A stretch of DNA of 44,002 nucleotides from Spirochaetota bacterium (GCA_016934265.1 JAFGTF010000053.1:1-44002), one strand, 5' to 3'. Positions 16,328-25,865 are shown, counted from the first letter of the stretch. A program made the numbers and translations. The notes: a model not told the origin generated them from the letters alone.

Positions 16328-17326
16328 TTATACGATGTTCACAAACAGGTCCTTCAGATTTATTCCCGTAAGTGTCGCCAAACCGATCTGAGAATAGCCG
16401 GGTTTGTCGAACGACTTGTCTCTATCTTTCCCATTCCCATAGCCTTCATACCACATATAATACGTATCTTTAACCTTGATAAAAGAAGGAAACCAGATTC
16501 CGCCCTCGTCCCAGTCTCCAGCCTCGCCCCGGCGATATATCGGATTCCCGGGATACTTTTTCCAGTTTATCAAGTCTTTCGATGCCGCTAGCCCGAAATA
16601 CCGGGAGTAATCGTAATGACGAGGATCACCGGCAAATATCATCAAGTAGATCCCGTCCTCATAGAAAATACGCGGCGTCACAATATGCGCGTCCCATTCA
16701 TCGCTTTTTCCCAACTCAACCACGGGTTCATTGCCATAGTCCTCGAAGTGATACCCGTCTTCCGATAACGCAAGGTATATGGAAAAATCTTGATTTATAA
16801 AATATCCCAAGCTCTCGTTTTTCTGGTATAACATATGGAATTTTCCATCTTTGTACACTACCTCAGGCGCTCTTCCGGGGAAAAGAGGGTTCTTTTCGTA
16901 CTTATTAAAATTATAACCGTCATCCGAAACAGCAAGACCGATCGAATCCGGTATACTGCCTTCCTGCCGGGTACTTGATATACCGCTGTAATATAAAAAT
17001 ATCTTTCCATCGACTTCGACTGCAGCGGGGTCTAATACATACTGACTATCAAACGTTCCCGAGGTACCGACATCTATAATAGGATTATTGCCGTAATCGT
17101 CGAATGTGATACCATCAAAATCATCTTCTTTAACGGTCATCACGCCGATTCTGTCTTTTCCATCAGTCCCCTGACCCCTATAGTACAAAAAGTACGTATT
17201 TCCGATTAACAGTATGTCAGGGTTAGCAGTCCACGCATGTTTCCACGTTTGAGTCACTACAGGGATTACCGGATTCTTTTCATATCTATTCCAAAATAGG
17301 TATCGATGATTTCTATTTCCGCTCAT
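16328..17326 (-). CDS. Five-bladed beta-propeller glycosidase (GH43/GH130-like)
   Basis: 332 aa without a signal peptide. Repeated blade motifs of the type YEKNPV, DDYGNNPI, YEKNPLF and KYPGNPI, each followed by D-x-x-x-x-x-x-G-x-x-x-L-Y-Y/W-Y, mark the beta-propeller of clan GH-F/GH-J or GH130-like families. Acidic residues at DPAAVEV and in the DWDEGGIWFPS blade are candidates for catalysis, but I cannot fix the family from motifs alone. In this operon it would hydrolyse or phosphorolyse an imported oligosaccharide. GGAGG precedes the ATG. Confidence 0.75.
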   Translation of the reverse strand: MSGNRNHRYLFWNRYEKNPVIPVVTQTWKHAWTANPDILLIGNTYFLYYRGQGTDGKDRIGVMTVKEDDFDGITFDDYGNNPIIDVGTSGTFDSQYVLDPAAVEVDGKIFLYYSGISSTRQEGSIPDSIGLAVSDDGYNFNKYEKNPLFPGRAPEVVYKDGKFHMLYQKNESLGYFINQDFSIYLALSEDGYHFEDYGNEPVVELGKSDEWDAHIVTPRIFYEDGIYLMIFAGDPRHYDYSRYFGLAASKDLINWKKYPGNPIYRRGEAGDWDEGGIWFPSFIKVKDTYYMWYEGYGNGKDRDKSFDKPGYSQIGLATLTGINLKDLFVNIV

Positions 17327-17536
17327 TTATCCATCCTCCGATTAGATCATATCGTCTCAAACACCCTCTATACAAACAGCGGTAAAATTTCAAACACTCT
17401 TCTTGTACATACTCTATCGCCTCTTCATCGTATGCTATCCAAATCATGTATGCCCGAACCTCATTCACGGCAGTCTGCCGAACAGCACCGTTTCGCTCAA
17501 GAATTCAACGGTTGCACGGTATTTATTCATATACTG

Positions 17537-18514
17537 CTAGTTGGCAGCTGTCCTTGTTGAAAACGTTCTCTGCATAAGTATGAAGAATAACAGGAGCAAT
17601 CCTATTACTATCTTCGCCCACCATACATTTAAATTTCCTTGAAACGTGATGAAGTTATATATCAATCCTTGTATCAGGACTCCGACCAACGTTCCTTCAA
17701 CATACCCTACTCCCCCTGTTAGCAAGGTTCCCCCGATAACAACTGACGCAACCGAATCCAGCTCTAACCCCATATAAGCCAGTCCATATCCGGAAAGTGT
17801 ATATAGAACATATACTATCCCCGCAAGAGCGGAGCACATACCGCTGAAGGCATATATCATTATCTTAATACGGCCGACCGGGAGCCCCATTAAAACCGCT
17901 GATTGTTCATTTCCGCCTATCGCGTAAGTATTGCGGCCGAATTTAGTGTAATGAGATAGTATTATCCCAATAATTACCACGGCAATAAATATAATTGCTA
18001 TAATCGGCATTCTAATCTTCTCTGTTAACTGTATACCAAACTGGGAGGCATTATAATAAAATTTATGTTTAATAGGAATGGAATCGAGACTTATTACGAA
18101 TCCAAGACCTCTTGCAAGGAACATTCCGGAGAGAGTAACAATAAACGGCGGCGCATTGAAGAAGTGAATCAATCCCCCCATGAGAGAACCGAACAATACG
18201 CCGATTAGGACAACAGCTGGCAATACGACTATAGGAGGCAAATGCAGCATCTCCGTAAAAAGCGCGATCAACATTGTAGTAAAAACCATCATAGAACCTA
18301 CTGATAAATCTATTCCTCCTGAAATAATTACAAGCGTCATCCCAACTGCCGTTATTCCCAAAAAAGAGTTGTCGGTGAGCAGGTTGACAAATACTCTCAA
18401 TGAGAGAAATTTACGATAAAAAATCGCTCCAAGGGCATAAATAAGAACGAATATAATAAAATTGGCATATAATGGAATTTTTTTTCTGTTGATCCGCTTG
18501 AATAATAATTTCAT
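17537..18514 (-). CDS. yjfF: Sugar ABC importer permease (YjfF-type)
   Basis: 325 aa, very hydrophobic, eight or more membrane helices, BPD_transp_2 family. It matches YjfF in segments such as LTDNSFLGI, VGMTLVIISGGIDLSVGS and, notably, the DSIPIKH stretch, and ends like YjfF with a WWAKIVIGLLLL helix. YjfF is the second permease of the E. coli galactofuranose importer. It overlaps the preceding permease gene by 4 bp (ATGA), so the two are translationally coupled and probably form a heterodimeric channel. The gene order ytfQ-ytfR-ytfT-yjfF is the same as in E. coli. Confidence 0.88.
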   Translation of the reverse strand: MKLLFKRINRKKIPLYANFIIFVLIYALGAIFYRKFLSLRVFVNLLTDNSFLGITAVGMTLVIISGGIDLSVGSMMVFTTMLIALFTEMLHLPPIVVLPAVVLIGVLFGSLMGGLIHFFNAPPFIVTLSGMFLARGLGFVISLDSIPIKHKFYYNASQFGIQLTEKIRMPIIAIIFIAVVIIGIILSHYTKFGRNTYAIGGNEQSAVLMGLPVGRIKIMIYAFSGMCSALAGIVYVLYTLSGYGLAYMGLELDSVASVVIGGTLLTGGVGYVEGTLVGVLIQGLIYNFITFQGNLNVWWAKIVIGLLLLFFILMQRTFSTRTAAN

Positions 18515-19503
18515 TGTATCTTTCTCTTTAGCCCTCGCAAAACTTTCTGCCTAAACTCCGCCGACTGAAAAATTATCACAATAAAAACCACAATCGCTTT
18601 AACAACAAGCGTGTACTGTACCGGAACCCCCCTCGTCAATATCGTAGTAGTCAAGCTCTGAATGATAAGAGAACCGATTATAGAGCCGAAAAGGTAATAT
18701 TTTCCGCCCGTAAAGGGGGTGCCGCCGATAACGACGGCAAGAATTGCATCGAGCTCTACCCACAGACCAGCGAAGCTCGGGTCCGCCCCTTTGATATCCG
18801 ACGAAATTATGAGACCGGAAATACCCGCACACAAACCCGAGAATGCATAAACAAAGAATTTGATTGATTTTACATTTATTCCCGTATAGTAACTTGCCCT
18901 GGGATTACCCCCAACCGCCTGAATCAATAATCCAATTGCCGTTGTCCTTGTAACTGCATATGTAATTATATAAACAATTAAAGTGATTATTATGCTGAAA
19001 GGTATTCCTAAGAAAAACCCAATTCCTAAATATTCGAAGGCTTTGTGATCAATATAGAGAACATAGCCGTTTGTTATGAGTTGAGCTACGCCGCGCCCGG
19101 CAACCATGAGAATTAAAGTGGCCACAACCGGCTGGATGCCAATATAGGAAATAAGTAACCCGTTGAACGCACCAAAAAGGAAAGCAACTGCCAGAGATAA
19201 AAAGATGACAAAAAATAGTGAAAGCCCCGTATTCAATATAATTATTGCAGCGATCGCACCAGAGATTGCAATAATAGATCCAACAGAAATATCTATTCCT
19301 TTTGTCGCAATGACCATCGTCATGCCGATTGCGATAATCATCACGGGAACTGCGCGTTTTATTATGTCTATAATACTCCCGAACAGATGGCCGTTCTTTA
19401 TTTCGATGTTGAAGAATCCTTTAGTGAAGATGAGGTTGAACACCAAAATAGCCGCCAGCGTAATCAACGGCCAAAGGAGAGATGAATAATTTTTTTTCTT
19501 CAT
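18511..19503 (-). CDS. ytfT: Sugar ABC importer permease (YtfT-type)
   Basis: 330 aa BPD_transp_2 inner-membrane permease with about nine hydrophobic helices and the conserved AIGMTMVIATKGIDISVGS loop (note KGID where most relatives have GGID, as in YtfT-type proteins) and VVIGGTPFTGGK. It would pair with the YjfF-type subunit and receive sugar from the YtfQ-type binding protein. It lies 129 bp after the ATPase gene. Confidence 0.87.
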   Translation of the reverse strand: MKKKNYSSLLWPLITLAAILVFNLIFTKGFFNIEIKNGHLFGSIIDIIKRAVPVMIIAIGMTMVIATKGIDISVGSIIAISGAIAAIIILNTGLSLFFVIFLSLAVAFLFGAFNGLLISYIGIQPVVATLILMVAGRGVAQLITNGYVLYIDHKAFEYLGIGFFLGIPFSIIITLIVYIITYAVTRTTAIGLLIQAVGGNPRASYYTGINVKSIKFFVYAFSGLCAGISGLIISSDIKGADPSFAGLWVELDAILAVVIGGTPFTGGKYYLFGSIIGSLIIQSLTTTILTRGVPVQYTLVVKAIVVFIVIIFQSAEFRQKVLRGLKRKIQ

Positions 19504-19632
19504 AAAATTTATTGAGCCTTCGAGTAAAAATCGAACTCTACTCTGAATTATTAGAATGAACCGAGCAGCAACTTAAATAATTCCGCATAATACGGATCGA
19601 CAATTACGAAAACCAATCTGCCTATACTTCAC

Positions 19633-21174
19633 TTATACCACTGCTATCTTGTTCATTATCGTATGCTCATTAATTTGCGTTCCCGTCAATTCCGCTATTT
19701 TAGCCTTGTCCCGAACCACTACTACCTTCTGGGAACAGCGAATGACTTCCTCAAGCTCCGATGATATAAATAGAATGGCCATTCCTTTTTGACTCAATTC
19801 GAGTATTAATTTCTGTATCTCCGCTTTAGCGCCAACATCGATTCCCCTTGTCGGTTCATCCATGATTAATAAACCGGGATTAGAAGCCAGCCATCTTGCA
19901 ACGATTACTTTCTGCTGATTACCGCCGCTGAGGTTCTTTATTGCTTGCTCCATATCAGGAGTTTTTATCTTCAGCATATCGATGTACTTGGATACAAGTT
20001 TTTCCTGTATTTTCCTCTTAATATATTTAAAACATCCCTTTTTAACCTGAAGAGATAGAATGATGTTTTCTCTTATTGAAAGGTCTTCAATAATACCTTC
20101 CGACTTTCTGTCTTCCGGACACAAACCGAACCCGAATTTGAGGCTGTCATGCGGATTAGATATATTTACGGATTTCCCATTCAATAGTATCTGACCTTTA
20201 TCCGCCCTATCGATTCCAAAGATTAAATTCGCAATCTCAGTACGTCCGGAGCCGAGCAATCCAGCCAGTCCCAATACTTCTCTTTTATACATACGTAAAT
20301 CAAACGGCTCGATTAAGCCCTTCTTCCCCAACCCCTGTACCTCTAGAAATGGTATTCCCTGTTTATTCTCATCACCCTGCTCGATCTCTGCCTGTTCGCT
20401 TGAAAATTCTGCCAGCTTCTTTCCCATCAGTTTGGCTATCAATTCTACCCGGTCTATCGAATCGGTCAAGAATTCACCAACAAGCATACCGTTTCTGAGA
20501 ACGGTTATTCTATCCGATATCTCATATACCTGATCAATGAAGTGTGTAATGAAAATGATTGAATGACCAAGACTCTTTAATTTTCTCATTATCGTAAATA
20601 GCTGTTGGACCTCTTTGACGTTTAAACTAGAGGTGGGTTCATCCAAGATTAAAACTTTGGCATCGAGATCGAGAGCCCGCCCTATCGCAACCATCTGTTG
20701 AATCGCAATAGAAAAACTCCCGAGCGGCTGCTTCACATCGAGTTTCAAATCTAAACGTTCAAGTACCTTCTCCGCCTTTTTATTTGTCGCTTTCCAGTCT
20801 ATAAACCCTCTTATCTGTGGTTGGCGGTTCAAATATATATTTTCTGCAACCGAAAGATTGGGAACCAGATTAATTTCCTGATACACGGTACTTATACCAC
20901 ACTCTTGTGCTTCCTTCGGCGAATGTACATAAAACGGCTTGCCTTCAAAGTATATTTTCCCTTTATCCCTTTTATATACTCCGGTTAGTACTTTTACCAA
21001 GACGGATTTTCCAGCTCCATTCTCACCCATAAGTGCGTGTATTTCCCCTTTTCTAAGAAAGAAATCCACGTTGTCGAGTGCTTTTACCCCTGGAAAATCT
21101 TTACATAACCTGTTTATTGCTAGAATTGGATTGGCGGTAATCATATCCCCTTTTACCTTCTCACCTTTTTTCAA
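19633..21174 (-). CDS. ytfR: Sugar ABC importer ATPase (YtfR/MglA-type)
   Basis: 513 aa double ATPase of the carbohydrate-uptake type 2 class. The N-terminal half has Walker A GENGAGKS, a degenerate signature (LGSFSIAIQQMV) and Walker B VLILDEPTSSL. The C-terminal half has a degenerate Walker A (GLLGSGRTEI), a full NLSGGNQQKV signature and LLIMDEPTRGID. This asymmetry is usual in MglA/RbsA/YtfR. It energises import from the cytoplasmic face. A 246-bp gap with a hairpin separates it from the binding-protein gene. Confidence 0.92.
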   Translation of the reverse strand: MKKGEKVKGDMITANPILAINRLCKDFPGVKALDNVDFFLRKGEIHALMGENGAGKSVLVKVLTGVYKRDKGKIYFEGKPFYVHSPKEAQECGISTVYQEINLVPNLSVAENIYLNRQPQIRGFIDWKATNKKAEKVLERLDLKLDVKQPLGSFSIAIQQMVAIGRALDLDAKVLILDEPTSSLNVKEVQQLFTIMRKLKSLGHSIIFITHFIDQVYEISDRITVLRNGMLVGEFLTDSIDRVELIAKLMGKKLAEFSSEQAEIEQGDENKQGIPFLEVQGLGKKGLIEPFDLRMYKREVLGLAGLLGSGRTEIANLIFGIDRADKGQILLNGKSVNISNPHDSLKFGFGLCPEDRKSEGIIEDLSIRENIILSLQVKKGCFKYIKRKIQEKLVSKYIDMLKIKTPDMEQAIKNLSGGNQQKVIVARWLASNPGLLIMDEPTRGIDVGAKAEIQKLILELSQKGMAILFISSELEEVIRCSQKVVVVRDKAKIAELTGTQINEHTIMNKIAVV

Positions 21175-21269
21175 TATTACACTTTATTCGATTAAAAATC
21201 TTCTTAATTCGACCGATCTGTTTTGTACTTGAAGATTATAGAATTAAAACGATTGGACTTTGATTATGA

Positions 21270-21336
21270 GGTGAGGGCAAAAGTATCACCGCGCATTTTC
21301 TCACGTAACAATGATAAGATAACCTCGGCCCTCACC
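21270..21336 (-). terminator. Hairpin between binding-protein and ATPase genes
   Basis: Perfect 9-bp inverted repeat GGTGAGGGC (21270-21278)/GCCCTCACC (21328-21336) with a 49-nt loop in the ytfQ-ytfR gap. There is no U-run, so it is not a classic terminator. Similar intergenic stems after binding-protein genes often stabilise or partly terminate the mRNA, giving more binding protein than membrane parts; that role is inferred. Confidence 0.4.
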
Positions 21337-21420
21337 AGCAAACAACATCCCAAATGATATCCAGAAGAGGTTGCGTCGTTCTTCTTTATTCAAGTTACCG
21401 CTTGGGATGAATACCTCGGT

Positions 21421-22413
21421 TTAATATTTCCTAGAATCAATGTAATCTGCAGCTGTATCTTTGGTAAACACCTGATCCTCGGATTTAATCCACTTCGGCA
21501 GCTTCTCACCGGCAAGATGTTTTTCCAACGCATCGAATGCGCCTGGACCTAAAAGAGGCGTACACTCAACCGTGCAATTCAATTTCTGGGCAACCATGGC
21601 TTCAAAAGCGTCCTTAATAGCGTCAACCGATACTATTATGATATCCTCCGCAGGCTTTAAGCCGTACTCTTCGATTGCCTGAATCGCACCCAGGGCCATT
21701 GCGTCGTTGTGAGCATATACCGCATCGATGTTTTCCCCTTCGGCCTTTAAAAAAGCTTCCATCAACTCCTTGCCTTTACCCATCTGATACTCGGCGGTCT
21801 GCGATTTGATAATTTTCAGATCCGGATACTTGTTTATAATATTTTCGAACCCTTTTTTACGATCAATGGTCGGTGATGCTCCAGGGGTCCCCTGTAATTC
21901 AACGATGTTACCTTTGTAATTCATTTCTTCGGCCAACCACTTGCCGGCCTCCTCACCCTCGAACACGAAATCGGAGGCTAAAAGAGTAACGTATAACGAA
22001 TCATCCGTAACATCGACCCCTCTGTCAAGCAGAAACACCGGTATTCCTGCCGCCTTGGCCTCCTTTAAAACCGGCTCCCATCCAGTCTCAACCTGCGGCG
22101 CTAGAAAGATGGCATCAACATCCTGTGCAATGAATGCCCGTATGGCCTTTATCTGATTTGCCTGTTTCGTCATTGCATCGGCATACTTGAGCTCGATCCC
22201 TCGTTTGGCGGCTTCATCTTTTACCGATTCCGTTTCAGCCGTTCCCCAAGGATTATTGGTATCATTCTGTGAAAAGCCGACGACTAGTTTCTTCCCTCCC
22301 GCGGCTTTTTCCTCCGTCTCACCACTCGCAAAAAGCATTGCATTAATCGCGAACAATGCTAAAATCGCAATTACTACCGTTACAACCTTTGTAATCTTCA
22401 ACGTCTGTTTCAT
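21421..22413 (-). CDS. ytfQ: Periplasmic sugar-binding protein (YtfQ-type)
   Basis: 330 aa. A signal peptide (about 1-30) is followed by ASGETEEK, a leader end common in spirochaete binding proteins, and then by the type 1 periplasmic binding fold. Close agreement with E. coli YtfQ is seen in VGFSQ, the KQANQIKAIRAF region, DAIFLAPQVETGWEPVLKEA, GIPVFLLDRGVDV, GTPGASPTIDRKKGF and VYAHNDAMALGAIQAIEE. YtfQ binds galactofuranose, so that sugar or a close relative is the likely ligand. It is the first gene of the operon, transcribed away from the ROK regulator, and should be the most highly expressed part. Confidence 0.9.
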   Translation of the reverse strand: MKQTLKITKVVTVVIAILALFAINAMLFASGETEEKAAGGKKLVVGFSQNDTNNPWGTAETESVKDEAAKRGIELKYADAMTKQANQIKAIRAFIAQDVDAIFLAPQVETGWEPVLKEAKAAGIPVFLLDRGVDVTDDSLYVTLLASDFVFEGEEAGKWLAEEMNYKGNIVELQGTPGASPTIDRKKGFENIINKYPDLKIIKSQTAEYQMGKGKELMEAFLKAEGENIDAVYAHNDAMALGAIQAIEEYGLKPAEDIIIVSVDAIKDAFEAMVAQKLNCTVECTPLLGPGAFDALEKHLAGEKLPKWIKSEDQVFTKDTAADYIDSRKY

Positions 22414-22584
22414 CCTCTTCTCCTTTAAATGGATTATTAAAACATTTCTCCAGTATATTTACATCACCTCCCCCTCTACGTTATCGTAACTCTGACCATG
22501 ATACCCGGTAGTTAATTTTAATTTAAATAAAGTTTAGAATTATTTATGAAATTGTCAATAATTTTTTTGCAAAAAAGTTGATTG

Positions 22585-22608
22585 ATACTTTTAAATGTAA
22601 TAAAGTAT
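22585..22608. promoter_or_regulatory. Palindromic candidate operator for the ROK regulator
   Basis: Perfect 7-bp arms ATACTTT (22585-22591) and AAAGTAT (22602-22608) separated by 10 bp, in the 261-bp A+T-rich region between the divergent ytfQ and ROK genes. TTGATA (22582-22587) and TATAAA (22613-22618) flank or overlap it. Size and position suit a NagC/XylR-type dimer site; binding is inferred. Confidence 0.45.
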
Positions 22609-22674
22609 TAGTTATAAAAGATATATGCGTAGGAAACTCTCTCGACAATTCACTATGGAAAAGGATAACTAATA

Positions 22675-23892
22675 ATGGGAGATAAATCGTATCTTAATAG
22701 GAAAAACATAATAGACATCTTACTAACACTTCAGCGTAAAAATCCCATTTCCCGCGCGGAAATCGCACGTTTATCCAATCTGACTCCGGCTACGGTATCA
22801 AGGGTTGTTACGGAGCTTCTCAAACGTAAAATACTACGTGAACGCGGACCAGGGGTTTCAATCGGCGGTAGAAGACCGGTTCTAATTGAGTTTAATCCGG
22901 AAGCATTCTATCTCGCCGGTATAGATCTCGGTATAACAAAAGTTACTGGCGTCATTATCGACCTTCACGGAAATATCCTGTCAAAGGCAAAATTGGATAT
23001 CGACGTAAGTGAAGGTAAGGATCGAATAATAGAATGGATGTTAACTGTTACTAAAAAAGCTCTTTCGAGCACCAGTCGGCTGATCCGAAGCAAGCTCACC
23101 GGCATCGGCGTATCACTATCGGGAATTATCGATACGAATAAAGGATTATCGGTATTCAGCCCCAGCATTCCGAACTGGCATAATGTGCCGATAGTACAGC
23201 TATTTCAGAATGAATTTCACCTTCCTGTTTTCATTGAAAACGACGCGAGGGCTATGGCCCTTGCCGAAGCCAGGTACGGAGCCGGACGGAACTATGATAA
23301 TTTTTTCTGTATTAATATCGGGCATGGAATCGGAAGCGGAATAATTATAAACAAAGAATTATATCGTGGAAAAACTTCAACCGCAGGCGAATTTGGTCAT
23401 ATGACTCTCGTGCCTTCCGGGCCCTTATGTCACTGCGGGAACAGGGGATGCGTGGAAGTAATGGCCGGCGGCCATGCAATAACCGCCTCCGCGATAAGGG
23501 TAGCAAGCTCTGGTGGAAACACTTTGATCAAGGAACTTGTAGAAGGCGATATAAAAAAAATAAATGCCGAGGTTGTAGCTCTTGCCGCTAAAAAAGGTGA
23601 TGATATCGCCTTACGGTTATTGAACGAGGTCGGAAGATATTTGGGAATAGCAATTGCTAATATAATTAACCTCCTGAATCCGGAGCTCATAGTGATAGGA
23701 GGAGGTGTTTCTAATGCAGGAGAGTTCTTCTTTGAAGAAATTAAAAATGTCATCAAGAAACGAGCCTTTACGACAATGGTAAATAACCCGGAGATCGTAA
23801 CTTCGGCATTGGGTGATGATGCAAGCAGTATCGGCGCGGCGGCACTGGTACTATCTGAGATCATATCTACCAAGGGTCTATTGAATGTATGA
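22675..23892 (+). CDS. ROK-family transcriptional repressor
   Basis: 405 aa, normal NagC/XylR length. The N-terminal winged helix-turn-helix is at about 20-60 (ISRAEIARLSNLTPATVSRV). The ROK sugar-binding domain follows: AGIDLGITKV, FIENDARAMALAEA (about 187-199), NIGHGIGSG, and the zinc-binding CHCGNRGC (252-259). It probably represses the divergent ytfQRT-yjfF-glycosidase-galM operon and is released by a sugar or sugar phosphate. AAGGAT precedes the ATG. Confidence 0.92.
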   Translation: MGDKSYLNRKNIIDILLTLQRKNPISRAEIARLSNLTPATVSRVVTELLKRKILRERGPGVSIGGRRPVLIEFNPEAFYLAGIDLGITKVTGVIIDLHGNILSKAKLDIDVSEGKDRIIEWMLTVTKKALSSTSRLIRSKLTGIGVSLSGIIDTNKGLSVFSPSIPNWHNVPIVQLFQNEFHLPVFIENDARAMALAEARYGAGRNYDNFFCINIGHGIGSGIIINKELYRGKTSTAGEFGHMTLVPSGPLCHCGNRGCVEVMAGGHAITASAIRVASSGGNTLIKELVEGDIKKINAEVVALAAKKGDDIALRLLNEVGRYLGIAIANIINLLNPELIVIGGGVSNAGEFFFEEIKNVIKKRAFTTMVNNPEIVTSALGDDASSIGAAALVLSEIISTKGLLNV

Positions 23893-24111
23893 ATAGACCT
23901 ATACGACAGTAGGATTATTGCCGGTGTTTTATTCTACTAAAATTGTAAAAAAACGACATATGCTGCGCTCTCACTAAAAAGAGTCTTGACACCCCCTACG
24001 ATACATGATTTTACCCATAATAAAACAATCAAATCAAGAATCACCGGTATATAAGAATATATCGACGGTTGTATTGATTCACCGCATGTCACTCGTTCGG
24101 AATACAGTATT

Positions 24112-24276
24112 ATGGTGTTCGATCGTCATAAAAGATGGGGAGACTACTTGTGGCATGATCGAAAATATATGCGATCCCATTGTATTCTGGAAAACATGGA
24201 AGTAACGGCCGATAACCTGGCCGAGCATCCCGGCGTGATCTGTTTCATGGATCCCGAGCATATATTCTACCATTAA
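24112..24276 (+). CDS. Short hypothetical protein or gene fragment
   Basis: 54 codons from the ATG at 24112; the same frame is open from 24055. Composition is protein-like (MVFDRHKRWGDYLWHDRKYM near the start, ending MDPEHIFYH), with many aromatic and charged residues, but no ribosome site precedes the ATG. I do not recognise it; it may be the rest of a larger gene. Elsewhere in 23893-24575 I see no gene, only non-coding sequence. Confidence 0.25.
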   Translation: MVFDRHKRWGDYLWHDRKYMRSHCILENMEVTADNLAEHPGVICFMDPEHIFYH

Positions 24277-24575
24277 AAGGCGTGTGGCTCGAAGAATGAC
24301 TCGAGGCCTGATTGAAAATCAAGCTGCTCCATCTGAGGGGAGAGAGAAGAGGCCGGCCGGATTCATAGAGAATACCCCCAGTCCGTTCTGCTGCGTATGT
24401 GCTGATTCACGTGTTTCGGATATGAGAGTCTCGGCCCCGCGCGGTTCATTCCGGCAGTCGAGTATAACGGGGCTTTTCTTATCCAGCGGATCGTTCGAAA
24501 TAATTCATTTCGGCCTTATCAATCAGCCTAATCCAGTGTATACTCCTTATGATCCCAAGAACGTAACCGAAAGCC

Positions 24576-24884
24576 ATGAAATACAAAGCAGACTCCGACT
24601 CACTCGAATGGGAGCCGCCGATCGAGGGCATGTGGCACAAATGTTTATGCGAGAACAATGTACGCATTCGCCTCGTGGAATACACGAGCAAGATGGCACC
24701 CCACTGGTGCGAGAAGGGTCACTACGGATATCTTATCGAGGGCCGTTTGGAGATCGAGTATGAAAATTCAAGAATACGATATGATCCTGGAGGCGGAATT
24801 CTCATTCCCGACGGCCCTGATCACAGGCATCGCGGCAGGGTACTTTCCGAGAAGGTTCCGGTCTTTTTTGTCGAAGCCGTTTGA
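24576..24884 (+). CDS. Small cupin-domain protein
   Basis: 102 aa cupin. APHWCEKGHYGYLIEG supplies His43, Glu46 and His49, and PDGPDHRHRG supplies His83 and His85, so a metal site is likely although motif spacing differs from that of the cupin at 5466. The function is unknown. It ends 54 bp before the cysteine-synthase-like gene and may be co-transcribed with it. No strong ribosome site is visible. Confidence 0.75.
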   Translation: MKYKADSDSLEWEPPIEGMWHKCLCENNVRIRLVEYTSKMAPHWCEKGHYGYLIEGRLEIEYENSRIRYDPGGGILIPDGPDHRHRGRVLSEKVPVFFVEAV

Positions 24885-24938
24885 GCCTGCGGCCGCTGGC
24901 CGCCTATACAATCCTCGACCAACGGCAGGTGTCCCTTA

Positions 24939-25865
24939 ATGCTGGTAGACAGTACGATACAGCTGATCGAAAACACCCCTCTCGTCGAATTGAAAAATAT
25001 TCTTTCAGGGGAGGGGAAACTGTATGCAAAGGCCGAATTCATACAGCCCGGCGGAAGCGTAAAGGACAGGGCGGCGCTGCACATTATCAAGGACGCATAC
25101 GAATCCGGCAAGCTCGAAAAGGGCCGTTTAGTCGTGGAAATGACGAGCGGCAATATGGGGGCCGGCCTGGCCGTAGTCTGTAATCTCTTTCACAATCCTT
25201 TTACCGCCGTTATGTCGGAAGGCAACAGCCCCGCCAGAGTGAAAATGCTCGAAGCGCTCGGCGCAGGAGTCGTTTTAGTGTCGCAGGTGGACGGGACCCC
25301 GGGCCGGGTGACGGGAAAGGACATCGAGGCGGCGATCGAGAAAGCCGTAGCGTTGGCGGAAGAAAAAGACGGCTTTTACGTCGATCAATTCAACAATCTT
25401 TCGAGCATCAACGCCCATTATCGGGGGACGGGCCCCGAAATCTGGAACGATCTCGACGGGGATATTTCCGCCTTTGTTGCAGCCGCGGGCAGCGGCGGGA
25501 CATTCGTCGGAACGAGCAAATATCTTAAAGAGCGAAATTCGAGTATATTTTGTGCGACTGTCGAACCTGCCGGCGCGCGCGTGCTGGCCGGATATCCGAT
25601 AACCGACCCCAAGCATGTCATCCAGGGCATCGGCTACGGGATACAGCTGCCTCACTGGGAACCGGAATTGGTCGACGAATACCTGTCCGTCACCAATGAG
25701 GAAGCGGTACGCTACCGCGAGCTTCTGGCTCACAAGGAGGGGCTGTTCGTAGGCTTTTCCGCTGCGGCAAACGTCTGTGCCGCGGTCAAGCTTGTTGAAT
25801 GCGGCAAGATCGGCGCACATCCGAAAGTCGTGACGGTGCTCTGTGATACGGGACTGAAATACTAA
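24939..25865 (+). CDS. Cysteine synthase-like PLP enzyme
   Basis: 308 aa fold-type II PLP enzyme, close in length to CysK/CysM. The PLP lysine is Lys42 in PGGSVKDRAA. The substrate loop reads TSGNMGAGLA (69-78), where most O-acetylserine sulfhydrylases have TSGNTG. GSGGTFVG is the phosphate-binding loop and CDTGLKY the C-terminal end with the Ser/Thr-type pyridine-nitrogen contact. It probably makes cysteine or a related beta-replacement product, but the Met in the loop and the PGGS version of the Lys motif leave the substrate open. It lies after a cupin and before a racemase, so a small amino-acid cluster is likely. Confidence 0.82.
   Translation: MLVDSTIQLIENTPLVELKNILSGEGKLYAKAEFIQPGGSVKDRAALHIIKDAYESGKLEKGRLVVEMTSGNMGAGLAVVCNLFHNPFTAVMSEGNSPARVKMLEALGAGVVLVSQVDGTPGRVTGKDIEAAIEKAVALAEEKDGFYVDQFNNLSSINAHYRGTGPEIWNDLDGDISAFVAAAGSGGTFVGTSKYLKERNSSIFCATVEPAGARVLAGYPITDPKHVIQGIGYGIQLPHWEPELVDEYLSVTNEEAVRYRELLAHKEGLFVGFSAAANVCAAVKLVECGKIGAHPKVVTVLCDTGLKY

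Noticed and set aside
24284-24763. 159-codon plus-strand frame before and over the second cupin gene
   Set aside because: No recognisable domain, no ribosome site, and its second half overlaps the well-supported cupin gene in another frame.
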